From: SIG424 sp045546695 | GTDB lineage: Bacteria; Bacillota; Clostridia; UBA1212; UBA1255 | Direction: 5' to 3' | Assembly (NCBI GenBank): GCA_045546695.1 | Contig: JAZQDE010000008.1 | Coordinates: forward strand, 53,919 to 117,918 | Length of the DNA: 64,000 nucleotides | In this document: piece after piece, positions 52,930 through 61,152 of the stretch | Layout: the number at the start of each line of letters is the position of its first letter | How positions within the stretch are numbered: position 1 is the first letter of the stretch | The notes under the pieces: model-generated | Told to the model about the DNA's origin: nothing | What the model saw: only the letters and a program-made list of their open reading frames with translations | The model's database searches: none | Program-made: the position numbers and the translations under genes

Positions 52930-54586
52930 TAACAACTTCATTCATGATATGGTCGAAGAAGACATTAAAGAAGGCGGAAGATACTTCGGCAAGACTGTAT
53001 ATACAAGATTTCCGCCGGAGCCTAACGGATATCTTCATATCGGACATGCAAAAGCTATATGCGTAGACTTTGGTACTGCCCTTAAATATGGCGGCAAGAC
53101 AAACTTGCGTTTTGATGATACAAACCCCGGCAAAGAAGATATGGAGTTTGTAAATGCCATTAAGCGTGACGTAAACTGGCTCGGCTTTAACTGGGAAAAA
53201 GAGCTTTATGCTTCTTCATATTTTGACCGTATGTACGAGTGCGCAATCAAACTCATCAAAGAAGGTCTTGCTTTCGTATGCGACCTTTCACCCGAGCAGA
53301 TGCGTGAGTACCGTGGTACACTTACAGAACCCGGCAAAGACAGTCCATACAAAACACGTTCAATTGAAGAAAATCTTGATTTGTTTGAGCGTATGAAAAA
53401 CGGAGAATTCCCTGATGGTTCTAAAGTTCTTCGTGCTATCATCGATATGAGCTCACCTAACATCAACATGCGCGACCCTGTTATTTACAGAATTATCCAC
53501 GAAGAACATCATCAGACAGGAAACAAATGGTGTATTTATCCTATGTATGACTTTGCTCATCCATTAGAAGATGCATTTGAAGGCATCACACACTCTCTTT
53601 GCGACGTTGGCTTTAAAGATCACCGTCCGCTTTACGACTGGGTTGTTGAAAAATGCGGTCCATTCGACCCTGTTCCCTGCCAGACTGAGTTTGCCCGTCT
53701 TAATCTGACATATACAGTAATGAGCAAGAGATATCTTCGTAAAATGGTTGAAGAAGGTATCGTAAATGGTTGGGATGACCCGAGAATGCCTACTTTGTGT
53801 GGTCTTCGCAGACGTGGATATACACCGGCTTCTATCAGAAACTTCATTGATATGGTTGGCGTTTCTACAAGCCTCAGTGTAGTTGACTACGCAATGCTCG
53901 AATATTGCATCCGCGAAGATCTGAACAAAACTGTTCCGCGTGCAATGGCTGTTCTTGATCCAATCAAGCTCGTAATCGACAATTATCCTGATAATCTTGT
54001 TGAAGAATTCGATGCTGAGATCAATCCCGAAGATGAAAATGCAGGCACACGTAAGGTTAAATTCTCAAAAGAGCTTTATATCGAACGCAGCGACTTTATG
54101 GAAGAGCCAATTAAAGGATACTTCCGTCTCTTCCCCGGCAATGAAGTTCGCCTCAAATATGCATATTATGCTAAATGTACTTCATTCGAAAAGGATGAAA
54201 ACGGTAACATCACTGTTGTTCACGCAACTTACGATCCTGCTTCACGCGGTGGCTGGCTTGAGGGCCGCAAGGTCAAAGGAACAATTCACTGGGTAAGCGC
54301 GGCTGATTGTGTTCCTGCAAAGATCAATCTTTACGAGCAGCTTTTCACAGAAGAAGATCCGATGGATGATTCTGACGGACGCGACTTTACGCAGAAGATT
54401 AATCCTAATTCATTGGTTGTATGTGAAAATGCAGTTGTTGAATCTTTTGCCGCTAATTGTGAAAAGAACGCTCACTTCCAGTTCCTGAGAAACGGCTTCT
54501 TCAGCAGCGATGACGAGCATACAAGTGAAAAACCTGTATTCAACAGAACTGTTTCATTAAAAGACGGATTCAATAAAAAGAAATAA
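52919..54586 (+). CDS. glnS: glutaminyl-tRNA synthetase
   Basis: 555 residues. HIGH-type motif PPEPNGYLHIGHAK and KMSKS-type VMSKRYLRK, followed by the anticodon-binding beta-barrels (GNEVRLKYAYYAKC...). It charges tRNA-Gln directly, avoiding the GatCAB route used by most Bacillota. The ATG lies within the end of gltX, with GGAGG 9 nt upstream. Confidence 0.95.
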   Translation: MENNNNFIHDMVEEDIKEGGRYFGKTVYTRFPPEPNGYLHIGHAKAICVDFGTALKYGGKTNLRFDDTNPGKEDMEFVNAIKRDVNWLGFNWEKELYASSYFDRMYECAIKLIKEGLAFVCDLSPEQMREYRGTLTEPGKDSPYKTRSIEENLDLFERMKNGEFPDGSKVLRAIIDMSSPNINMRDPVIYRIIHEEHHQTGNKWCIYPMYDFAHPLEDAFEGITHSLCDVGFKDHRPLYDWVVEKCGPFDPVPCQTEFARLNLTYTVMSKRYLRKMVEEGIVNGWDDPRMPTLCGLRRRGYTPASIRNFIDMVGVSTSLSVVDYAMLEYCIREDLNKTVPRAMAVLDPIKLVIDNYPDNLVEEFDAEINPEDENAGTRKVKFSKELYIERSDFMEEPIKGYFRLFPGNEVRLKYAYYAKCTSFEKDENGNITVVHATYDPASRGGWLEGRKVKGTIHWVSAADCVPAKINLYEQLFTEEDPMDDSDGRDFTQKINPNSLVVCENAVVESFAANCEKNAHFQFLRNGFFSSDDEHTSEKPVFNRTVSLKDGFNKKK

Positions 54587-54604
54587 TTAACGCTTAGCAT
54601 AAAA

Positions 54605-54633
54605 AAGGGGCTGTAAAAAAACAGTCCGAAAAA
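54605..54633 (+). repeat. left terminal inverted repeat (IS1182-like element)
   Basis: AAGGGGCTGTAAAAAAACAG followed by TCCGAAAAA. Positions 54611-54633 are a perfect inverted copy of 56724-56746; extended to 29 bp there is one mismatch. It begins 18 bp after the glnS stop. Confidence 0.85.
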
Positions 54634-54673
54634 GCTCTGAGATTCATTTTTAAATACGAGTCTTGGAGCTTTT
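54630..54673 (+). terminator. hairpin just inside the left inverted repeat
   Basis: AAAAGCTC (54630-54637) pairs with GAGCTTTT (54666-54673), with an additional AGA/TCT pairing inside. It may terminate gltX-glnS transcription or protect the element from read-through. The T-run is short. Confidence 0.4.
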
Positions 54674-54746
54674 CTAATGATATTCAATATGGTTTGTCAA
54701 TTTTCAGATTTAATATTTACGCGCAACAAGCAGTATCTGCTATTAG

Positions 54747-54775
54747 TTTACTTTTTATTGTTATTATGATATTAT
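54747..54775 (+). promoter_or_regulatory. possible promoter of the lipoprotein gene
   Basis: TTTACT (54747-54752) and TATTAT (54770-54775), spacer 17 bp, in very AT-rich DNA inside the element. Other spacings are possible. Confidence 0.35.
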
Positions 54776-54818
54776 ATACTAAATTTGTTATCAAGAAATT
54801 GGATTAAAGGAGCAAAAT

Positions 54819-56564
54819 ATGATATTTAAGAAATATAGATTTTTTTCACTTATTTGTTTAGCCGCTGTTTTGTTAATGTGTTCCGTCGGCTGTAACGATA
54901 AGGACGTTGTTAGAAATAATGGGGAAGAGTTTTTTAAAGATGAGATTGTTATTTCTGCTTTTTGGCCTCCAATGCTTGATTTTGTAAATGACACTCAATT
55001 TCAATATATGAAAGATGCTCATATAGATTTGATGGAATATGGAAATGATCCGATTTTTAACGATCCGGATTCTGTTAAAAAGATGTTGAAACTATGTGAG
55101 AAATATGATATTCATGTAACTTTATATGATAATGCTGCAAATGGATGGCTTAATACGTCTGATGAGGATATTCAGAAAATTGCAAAAAAATGGATGGAAT
55201 ATGAGGGTGTTGTAGGTTTCTTTTTACGCGATGAACCACAAAATGCCAATCCTTACGGAAGGGTAACAAAAGCAATCAGGGAAGTATTTCCAAACGCAAT
55301 ATGTCAGATGAATATGCTCCCGTACGGAGCTTTGAAAGATGCCAAAGCACACGCAGAGGATTGGGTAAGCTCAGTTGGAATGGGCAATTTATCATATTTA
55401 TCTTTTGATCAATATCCGTTTGGTCTTACGGAAAATTCAAGACCGCAGATGTTCTATAATCTTAATCTTGTAAGAGAAATCGGACTGAAATACAACGTTA
55501 AGACTGCCTGCTATATTCAATCAATCAGTAACACAACAGGTTTTAGAGATCCGACAGTAAATGAAACAAGATACCATACTTCTGCAGCGTTAGCGTATGG
55601 AATAAAGAATATAAAATATTTTACATGGATGACACCTGTCGACAGAGATGAAGTGTTTACAAATGCCATAATCAATCCTGACGGCACTAAAAATAGTCGT
55701 TATGACGGCATTGTTGATATTAATACTAAAATTAAATCGGTAAGCCATATACTAGGTCGTACAGATGCATTACAAGTATATCATACAACCGTTGACGATT
55801 CGGATACTTTGTTGATTCCAAAAAAATATTTTATTAAACCGTTAAATGATGTTGATGCCATTATATCTTTGATGGCTGACAAATATAACGATGATAATTA
55901 TCTTATGATTGTGAATAAAGATTTTGTTAATGAGCGTGAAATGAGCTTCACTCTTGATGGTGTTTCACTTGTTGATGTTTCTTCACAAAACAACTCAAAT
56001 GATCAGCTTTCTGGTGATATAAATATATCTATAAAAGCCGGAGATTTTAAGCTGTACAAAATACTCGGTAAGGATGTCAGGCCGGAATTTAAAGATGCAC
56101 ATTCTAAGAATTTAGCTTATAAAAAACCTGTATATTCATCAAAATCTGTAGGAGAAAATGGATGGTATAATTGCAAGGCTGTTGATGGATTTAAATATTC
56201 TTCATCGACTTCAAAAGGATATAAGCTTGATATATTCGGTGATGAGACCTATGATAAAGAATTATTTTTTATGATTGACCTTTTAAGAGAAGCAGAATTC
56301 AATAAAATAGTAATTTATCCAACCGGTTCAGAAGATAAGTTTGATAGTAATTATCCGTTATCATATGACATATATGTTTCATCTGATATGCAAAATTATT
56401 CAAAACTTGTAGGCTATAATCGAAATGAAAAATTAGAAGCAGTACCGGAGTTTACTTTTGATACAGTAAAAGCCAGATACGTAAAGATTGTTTTCACTCA
56501 ACCTGATATAGATATGGAAATTGACGGCGTGGCATTTTCGGAAATTGAAATTTATAATTCATGA
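54819..56564 (+). CDS. secreted lipoprotein with barrel-like domain and F5/8C-like C-terminal domain
   Basis: 581 residues. Signal peptide with lipobox SVGC (about Cys25). Residues 45-330 resemble a TIM-barrel glycoside-hydrolase-like region (ISAFWPPMLDF, GVVGFFLRDEPQN, YLSFDQYPFG, KYFTWMTP). The last ~140 residues look like an F5/8 type C (discoidin/CBM32) carbohydrate-binding domain, ending FTFDTVKARYVKIVFTQ and FSEIEIYNS. It probably binds or cleaves a glycan at the cell surface. The DEP motif could supply a catalytic acid. Located inside the inverted repeats. ATG with AAAGGAG upstream. Confidence 0.75.
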   Translation: MIFKKYRFFSLICLAAVLLMCSVGCNDKDVVRNNGEEFFKDEIVISAFWPPMLDFVNDTQFQYMKDAHIDLMEYGNDPIFNDPDSVKKMLKLCEKYDIHVTLYDNAANGWLNTSDEDIQKIAKKWMEYEGVVGFFLRDEPQNANPYGRVTKAIREVFPNAICQMNMLPYGALKDAKAHAEDWVSSVGMGNLSYLSFDQYPFGLTENSRPQMFYNLNLVREIGLKYNVKTACYIQSISNTTGFRDPTVNETRYHTSAALAYGIKNIKYFTWMTPVDRDEVFTNAIINPDGTKNSRYDGIVDINTKIKSVSHILGRTDALQVYHTTVDDSDTLLIPKKYFIKPLNDVDAIISLMADKYNDDNYLMIVNKDFVNEREMSFTLDGVSLVDVSSQNNSNDQLSGDINISIKAGDFKLYKILGKDVRPEFKDAHSKNLAYKKPVYSSKSVGENGWYNCKAVDGFKYSSSTSKGYKLDIFGDETYDKELFFMIDLLREAEFNKIVIYPTGSEDKFDSNYPLSYDIYVSSDMQNYSKLVGYNRNEKLEAVPEFTFDTVKARYVKIVFTQPDIDMEIDGVAFSEIEIYNS

Positions 56565-56569
56565 AGCGT

Positions 56570-56662
56570 TTAGTGGTGCTTCCTATATTTGTTTGCGTTT
56601 GCAACTATCTTTGTGCCATCTATGCATAGTACTATACTCTGTGGTTTTATATTGTTTTGCAT
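56570..56662 (-). pseudogene. IS1182-family transposase remnant
   Basis: A 30-codon frame, ATG at 56662 and TAA at 56570-56572. It contains VLCIDGTKIVANANKY, matching the IDGTKIEANANKY signature I associate with IS1182-type transposases. After NANKY the sequence departs from the family and stops, 5 nt from the end of the lipoprotein gene, so the junction is near 56585. It lies inside the right inverted repeat. Confidence 0.65.
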
Positions 56663-56680
56663 GTTGATATTATACCACAA

Positions 56681-56728
56681 AAGAGGCTACATTCCTACTT
56701 TTTCTGCAGGTTTGTAGCCTCTTTTTTT
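56681..56728 (+). terminator. terminator at the right end of the element
   Basis: Perfect 11-bp stem AAGAGGCTACA / TGTAGCCTCTT (56681-56691, 56713-56723), loop 21 nt, then five Ts that are part of the inverted repeat. Suited to end the lipoprotein transcript. Confidence 0.7.
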
Positions 56729-56752
56729 CGGACTGTTTTTTTACAGCGCCTT
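56724..56752 (-). repeat. right terminal inverted repeat (IS1182-like element)
   Basis: Perfect 23-bp inverse of 54611-54633 at 56724-56746; the next six bases match with one difference. Defines the right boundary. Confidence 0.85.
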
Positions 56753-56800
56753 AAATTATCATCTGATTATTAAATTAATCAATAGACGTCTTGTTACAAC

Positions 56801-57622
56801 TTATTGAATCTCTGTAGCATTTTCAATGTTAATGCCTGCAGGAACAGTAATTTCATAGTCAGAACCGAGAAGTTCACATGTAGAAACAACGTCAAATATC
56901 ATATCAACAGCACCCACACCGGCCATTTGCGCACTAAGATCAATATTCATCTTCAAAGAGGATAAAATATAGTCTGCAGAAATAATAATCTCTGCACCAA
57001 TCTTTTTAATTGTAATGTTTTCGTCCTTTGTGCCTGAGCCTGCTCCGAAGCCTGCTATAAGATCATTTACAAGCGCGTTGTCTGATGTGGGATCTAATTC
57101 CACAACGATCTTATACGTACCGTCAGCTTCAACTGTAAGCTTCGTATCCTTTGCCCCTTTAACAATGTCGTTTGCATCGCCCGACGTAGTATTTGCAGCA
57201 CCTGTTGCAGCTTCAAAAGTAGTTTTCTTTTTGTATGTTACGCCATTAACAACTGAATATAGATAGTTGTTTTTGAAGTATTCTGCTGTCTCCATCTCGG
57301 GATTACCGGGCAAACTAACGGTAGTAACTACAGAAGCGATTTTATCTGTACCGGTCTCCTTCATTTGCATTACACTCTTTTGAACTACGTCGCTGGTGGT
57401 GCCATTGATTGTAGTCTTCGCCGTCATATTCGTTGTTACTTTATATGCGTTGTCGCCATAGCCTGCTTGTTCTTTTTGATTTACCAAAGCCAAAAGTTCA
57501 GAAACAGTAATATCTTTCGAATCTTTGTTGCCTGAGCCTTCTCCTGAACCTTCTCCTGAGTCACACGAAACGAGACAGAAAATAAGTAATACTGAAAGGA
57601 ATAAACATAGTAACTTTTTCAT
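56801..57622 (-). CDS. hypothetical lipoprotein
   Basis: 273 residues from the ATG at 57622 (AGGAGG 6-7 nt upstream). Signal peptide MKKLLCLFLSVLLIFCLVSC with lipobox LVSC (Cys20), then a Gly/Ser/Glu-rich linker and a beta-rich domain with many Thr/Lys residues. It is reminiscent of small LppX/LolA-like or DUF6612-type lipoproteins, but no family is certain. The open frame extends upstream to 57793, without a ribosome binding site. Two stand-alone lipoprotein genes lie side by side here. Confidence 0.75.
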   Translation of the reverse strand: MKKLLCLFLSVLLIFCLVSCDSGEGSGEGSGNKDSKDITVSELLALVNQKEQAGYGDNAYKVTTNMTAKTTINGTTSDVVQKSVMQMKETGTDKIASVVTTVSLPGNPEMETAEYFKNNYLYSVVNGVTYKKKTTFEAATGAANTTSGDANDIVKGAKDTKLTVEADGTYKIVVELDPTSDNALVNDLIAGFGAGSGTKDENITIKKIGAEIIISADYILSSLKMNIDLSAQMAGVGAVDMIFDVVSTCELLGSDYEITVPAGINIENATEIQ

Positions 57623-57812
57623 AATATACCTCCTATTTTTTTGATAAATATAACAATATATTTTATTCGTGTCAACAGAAAAAGAAAAACACATTTTCAT
57701 CATACGGCATTTTCTCGTAATATCCCACGTTGCTGTATACAAGTCAATTTTTTCCAATATATGTTTGATGAACGTTTCGATAATATTGGCCATACGTATA
57801 AAGCCGGCATCA

Positions 57813-57983
57813 TTAGATTGATGAACCGTAAAATGTTACAGGCTCAATATCACGGTACGGCTTTGGTCTGTCAATCAAAGAGCCGGGCTTTAAGCCAATC
57901 TCAAGACTTTGTACAACAGCATGTACAGGGAAATTAATTGTATAAGAGCGCACTCTTATGCCTGCACTTTCACGGCTGAGCAT
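57813..57983 (-). pseudogene. remnant of an SGNH/GDSL-type hydrolase
   Basis: Minus strand from ATG 57983 (GGAGG just upstream): MLSRESAGIRVRSY, then EIGLKPGSLIDRP and IEPVTFYGSSI, then a stop. SREsAGiRvRF and FYGSSITQG are hallmarks of a carbohydrate-active SGNH esterase-like group; here the protein is cut right at the catalytic-serine loop GSSI, and an internal stretch seems deleted. Upstream sequence to about 58060 may hold more degraded coding material. Confidence 0.45.
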
Positions 57984-58067
57984 AAACCTCCATGTTTTGA
58001 GAGTCTGTCCACAGTATGTGGATTATACCAATATGGTATATTCAAGGTCAATGGTTCATCGGATAAT

Positions 58068-58799
58068 TCACTGCCTTTTCATCTGTCTCAGGAATGCCAT
58101 GACGGCAAGCGTCAGCAAGACAATTGAGTATCCCAACACCCACCACAAATGCTCTGCGGCACCGGCAAAATCTTCTGCAAGCACAGCGCGCTCCATGTCA
58201 ACTGCATGCACAAACGGAAGTGCGTATGAGATTTTCTTAAAAACACCTCCCACAAGATTAAGGTCAAACCAGATGCCTGACAGCCATGCAGATAAATTCG
58301 TAAGCAAAGCACCGCATATACCGCCTACCTGTTTATCTGTAAAAAGGCTTCCGCAAAGAAGCCCCAAGGCAACGTATAGCAAACAAACAGGAATAATAAA
58401 TAAAACCGCGTACAAAATACCGATAGTAACTTTCAGACCGAGAATAATCGCCGCAACGTAGCAGATAATACATTGACAGACTGCAATAGGAATAATCGGA
58501 ACAGTATAACCCATTATAAAATCTACGCAATTCATGGGCGTTGTGTACAGTCGTTGAAGAAGTGAGCTTCCTCTGTCTTTTGCAATAATCGTTGCGGAAA
58601 ACAAAGTCATAAAAGACAGTCCGAAAACAGTAATGCCGGGAGTTAAGTGTTTTATTTCGAATAATGCTACGGGAACATTTGCCTGTATAGCAGTGAGAAG
58701 AAAAATAATTACCAAAGGAAACCCCAGGCCAAAAAGCAAGTTAAGCGGATCGCGTAATATTTCCTTGACGTTTCTTTTAGCAAAAGTCATCATTCTCAT
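58068..58799 (-). CDS. ABC-2-type transporter permease
   Basis: 243 residues with six hydrophobic segments; ABC2_membrane pattern. The N-terminal cytoplasmic part (MMTFAKRNVKEILRDPLNLLFGLGFPLVII) is typical. Forms an exporter with the ATPase encoded immediately upstream (4-nt overlap). Substrate unknown, possibly a drug or peptide. Confidence 0.88.
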   Translation of the reverse strand: MRMMTFAKRNVKEILRDPLNLLFGLGFPLVIIFLLTAIQANVPVALFEIKHLTPGITVFGLSFMTLFSATIIAKDRGSSLLQRLYTTPMNCVDFIMGYTVPIIPIAVCQCIICYVAAIILGLKVTIGILYAVLFIIPVCLLYVALGLLCGSLFTDKQVGGICGALLTNLSAWLSGIWFDLNLVGGVFKKISYALPFVHAVDMERAVLAEDFAGAAEHLWWVLGYSIVLLTLAVMAFLRQMKRQ

Positions 58800-59524
58800 T
58801 TTGCCACCCCCTTGATAATATTTATAAATGCTTGTTCAAAATCATCTGTACGTGCAGATTTTTTTATATTTTCAGCCGTATCACAAATGAGAAGCCGTCC
58901 TTCTTTCATAATAGCGATTCGGTCGGAAAGGGCCTGTGCTTCCTGCATATAATGAGTCGTCATAATAATTGTGATTTTGCCTTTGGGCGTGCGTATCAGT
59001 TCCCAAAGCTCACTGCGTGCAAGCACGTCAAGTCCAAGCGTTGGTTCATCTAAGAAGAGTATCTCAGGCCGACTGACAAGTGCCATAGCTATACTCAATC
59101 TTCGTTGCCATCCGCCGGACAGCTTGCCGGCTTTTCTATGGGATACAGATTCTAAGCCAAGAAGGTGCATCAACTTAGCAACTTCCTCCTTTTGCTTGTC
59201 TTTGGGCACCTCATATACCCCGCACATAAGCTCAAGATTCTCCCTGACAGTTAATCCCGGTGCAACAGCAGTCTCCTGAGGAGATACGGCAATAATTTTC
59301 TTTACTAAATGACTCTCTTTGCAAATACTTTTGCCGTTTAGGAAGGCATCTCCCCCTGTCGGCCGTGTAAGGCAGGAAAGCATCTTGATTGTGGTCGTCT
59401 TACCTGCTCCGTTTACTCCAAGCAGCGAAAATAATTCTCCCTGTTCTATGGTAAGGTTTAGATTGTCCACAGCCAAAACGTCTTTATATCTTTTTGAAAG
59501 ATTTTCTATTCTGATAGCTTCCAT
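58796..59524 (-). CDS. ABC transporter ATP-binding protein
   Basis: 242 residues. Walker A GVNGAGKT (36-43), Q-loop VSPQETAVAPGLTV, signature LSGGWQRRLSIAMAL, Walker B EILFLDEPTLGLD and H-loop MTTHYMQEA. CcmA/DrrA-like exporter ATPase. Follows the TetR gene by 3 nt. Confidence 0.93.
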   Translation of the reverse strand: MEAIRIENLSKRYKDVLAVDNLNLTIEQGELFSLLGVNGAGKTTTIKMLSCLTRPTGGDAFLNGKSICKESHLVKKIIAVSPQETAVAPGLTVRENLELMCGVYEVPKDKQKEEVAKLMHLLGLESVSHRKAGKLSGGWQRRLSIAMALVSRPEILFLDEPTLGLDVLARSELWELIRTPKGKITIIMTTHYMQEAQALSDRIAIMKEGRLLICDTAENIKKSARTDDFEQAFINIIKGVAK

Positions 59525-59527
59525 TTA

Positions 59528-60100
59528 TCATCCCTCCATTCCGTATTGTTTTCTCAGTCCCTGATAAATATCTGTCAGCATACGGCTTACGAGATCAATC
59601 TGAAAATCCACAAAATCCGTTGCAAACATAGACGCGATTCCATGCACAAATGCCCACATCTCCAAGTGAAATAACTTGGCGGTCTCTTTATCAAGCCCTG
59701 TGTTATTTTGCACTATAGTCTCCATTTTGCCATCTAATTGGGAGTCAAATGTAACATTTTCGTTAGTACGGTCGCGCATATACAGGAGCTTAAAAAGTTG
59801 CTTTTCTTCTTTTGCAAAGCGTATATATGCCATACCGCTTGCCTTATACGCAGGATACTTACCTCTATCTATTTCCTGTGAAATATATCTGAAGCAGATT
59901 GCATCAGCCTTTTTTATAACCTCAAAGTACAGTTCATCCATGGTAGCAAATTGGGAAAAAACAGGTTGGGTTGAGCATTTTAATTCGGCAGCGATATTTC
60001 TGGCTGTGATAGCCTTTGTTCCTCTGCGACGGACAAGTTCTACAGCTGCGTTGATAACGTCTTCTTTAGTTATTTTTCTACCGGGCGGCATTTTCTTCAC
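59528..60100 (-). CDS. TetR/AcrR-family regulator
   Basis: 190 residues. N-terminal helix-turn-helix (TKEDVINAAVELVRRRGTKAITARNIAAELKCSTQPVFSQF-type, about 8-48) and a ligand-binding C-terminal region with a TetR_C-like helical pattern. It is the first gene of the tetR-ABC operon and probably autorepresses it through the repeats at its promoter. Confidence 0.9.
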   Translation of the reverse strand: MKKMPPGRKITKEDVINAAVELVRRRGTKAITARNIAAELKCSTQPVFSQFATMDELYFEVIKKADAICFRYISQEIDRGKYPAYKASGMAYIRFAKEEKQLFKLLYMRDRTNENVTFDSQLDGKMETIVQNNTGLDKETAKLFHLEMWAFVHGIASMFATDFVDFQIDLVSRMLTDIYQGLRKQYGMEG

Positions 60101-60110
60101 CTCTATAATA

Positions 60111-60161
60111 TATCATATGTTATATATCATATGTTATATTATACTTTGTAAAAAATGTCAA
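60111..60161 (-). promoter_or_regulatory. promoter and tandem operator of the tetR-ABC operon
   Basis: Minus-strand TTGACA (60161-60156) and TATAAC (60138-60133), spacer 17 bp. A 14-bp sequence, TATCATATGTTATA on the plus strand, is repeated exactly in tandem at 60111-60124 and 60125-60138. Each copy is a near-palindrome around CATATG. The copies cover the -10 region and the start site, the usual place for a TetR operator. Confidence 0.7.
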
Positions 60162-60164
60162 GTA

Positions 60165-60218
60165 GTCGGCGAAGCACGTTCGTAATACATTGAACGTGTC
60201 AGCGAAACATGTTATAGT
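60165..60218 (+). promoter_or_regulatory. promoter of the VIT/ferritin gene with repeats
   Basis: TTGAAC (60190-60195) and TATAGT (60213-60218), spacer 17 bp. A 16-bp imperfect direct repeat, GTC(G/A)GCGAA(G/A)CA(C/T)GTT, occurs at 60165-60180 and 60198-60213, 33 bp apart. Within it CACGTTC / GAACGTG forms an inverted repeat. This could bind an iron- or TetR-type regulator. Confidence 0.6.
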
Positions 60219-60246
60219 ACAGTAAAAGCATAACGGAGGGATTGCA

Positions 60247-61119
60247 ATGGAAAAAGTATCAAACGAAGCACTGGCAATAATAAAAAAAATGCAGCAAAAT
60301 GAAATCACAGAAAGTGTCATTTATAAAAAAATCGCTATCTTTGCTAAAGGGGAAGCAAACAAGAAAACTCTCATGCGCCTGGCTTCAGAAGAGCGTGCGC
60401 ATTGCGATATATGGGAAAAATATACAGGAATTAAGATGAAACCAAATAAATTAAAGGTTTTTAAATATACTATGATTGCAAGGTTTCTCGGTTTTACCTT
60501 TGCAGTTAAGCTTATGGAGCGTGGCGAAGAAATGGCTCAGGCTGAATATAAGCTGATTGAAACGCAGGTCCCTGAGAGTATACATATTAAGGAACAAGAA
60601 GAAGAACATGAAAAAGTTCTGCTTGCTATGTTAGATGAAGAGAAGCTTCACTACGTAGGAAGTATGGTGTTGGGGCTTTCTGATGCCCTTGTTGAGTTAG
60701 CAGGAAGCCTTGCAGGCTTTACTTTTGCACTTCAAAACACAAAATTAGTAGCTCTTTCGGGATTGATTGTAGGTATATCGGCAACCTTTTCCATGGCCTC
60801 CAGTGAATTTCTTTCGGCCAAGAGCGAAGGTCGCACGGATGCATTTAAGTCGTGTTTGTATACCGGAGTAGCGTATCTTTTTACGGTAGCAGCGCTTATT
60901 CTCCCATATTTGTTAATATATCAGCCATTTGTTGCATTGGCAGTTATGATCGGCATTATCATTCTGATTATAGCCGGTTTTACTTATTACACTTCTGTGG
61001 CACAAGACCAGAAGTTCGGCTCTCGTTTCTTAGAGATGGCCATTATCAGTATCGGTGTTGCTTTAATATCTTTTGCAGTAGGTATTCTTGCAAAGAAGCT
61101 TTTGGGTGTCGACGTCTGA
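60247..61119 (+). CDS. ferritin-like/VIT1 membrane protein (MbfA-type)
   Basis: 290 residues. Residues 1-135 form a ferritin-like domain with ExxH-type ligands (SEERAHCDIWE; EEEHEKVLL). The C-terminal half is a VIT1/CCC1-type region with about five membrane helices (GLSDALVELAGSLAGFTFAL and following). Proteins of this layout (MbfA) export or handle iron and protect against peroxide. The ATG has GGAGGG upstream and a good promoter. Confidence 0.88.
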   Translation: MEKVSNEALAIIKKMQQNEITESVIYKKIAIFAKGEANKKTLMRLASEERAHCDIWEKYTGIKMKPNKLKVFKYTMIARFLGFTFAVKLMERGEEMAQAEYKLIETQVPESIHIKEQEEEHEKVLLAMLDEEKLHYVGSMVLGLSDALVELAGSLAGFTFALQNTKLVALSGLIVGISATFSMASSEFLSAKSEGRTDAFKSCLYTGVAYLFTVAALILPYLLIYQPFVALAVMIGIIILIIAGFTYYTSVAQDQKFGSRFLEMAIISIGVALISFAVGILAKKLLGVDV

Positions 61120-61152
61120 TATAATCAAAAATGCGGCGAGTATGCCTATGGA

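Larger units (their letters stand above)
54605..56752. mobile_element. IS1182-like relic carrying a lipoprotein gene between its terminal repeats
   Basis: About 2.15 kb bounded by 29-bp inverted repeats (28 of 29 match). Inside lie a complete lipoprotein gene (54819-56564) and, at the right end on the minus strand, a transposase fragment with the motif CIDGTKIVANANKY. The bulk of the transposase is missing and its place is taken by the lipoprotein gene. No convincing target-site duplication is visible. It is a non-autonomous or decayed element. Confidence 0.7.

Noticed and set aside
57641..57937. Plus-strand ORF of 98 codons
   Set aside because: It is the antisense of the SGNH-like remnant; the minus-strand reading has the protein-like motifs.
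57958..58461. Plus-strand ORF of 167 codons
   Set aside because: Mirror of the ABC permease gene; no ribosome binding site and no recognisable family.
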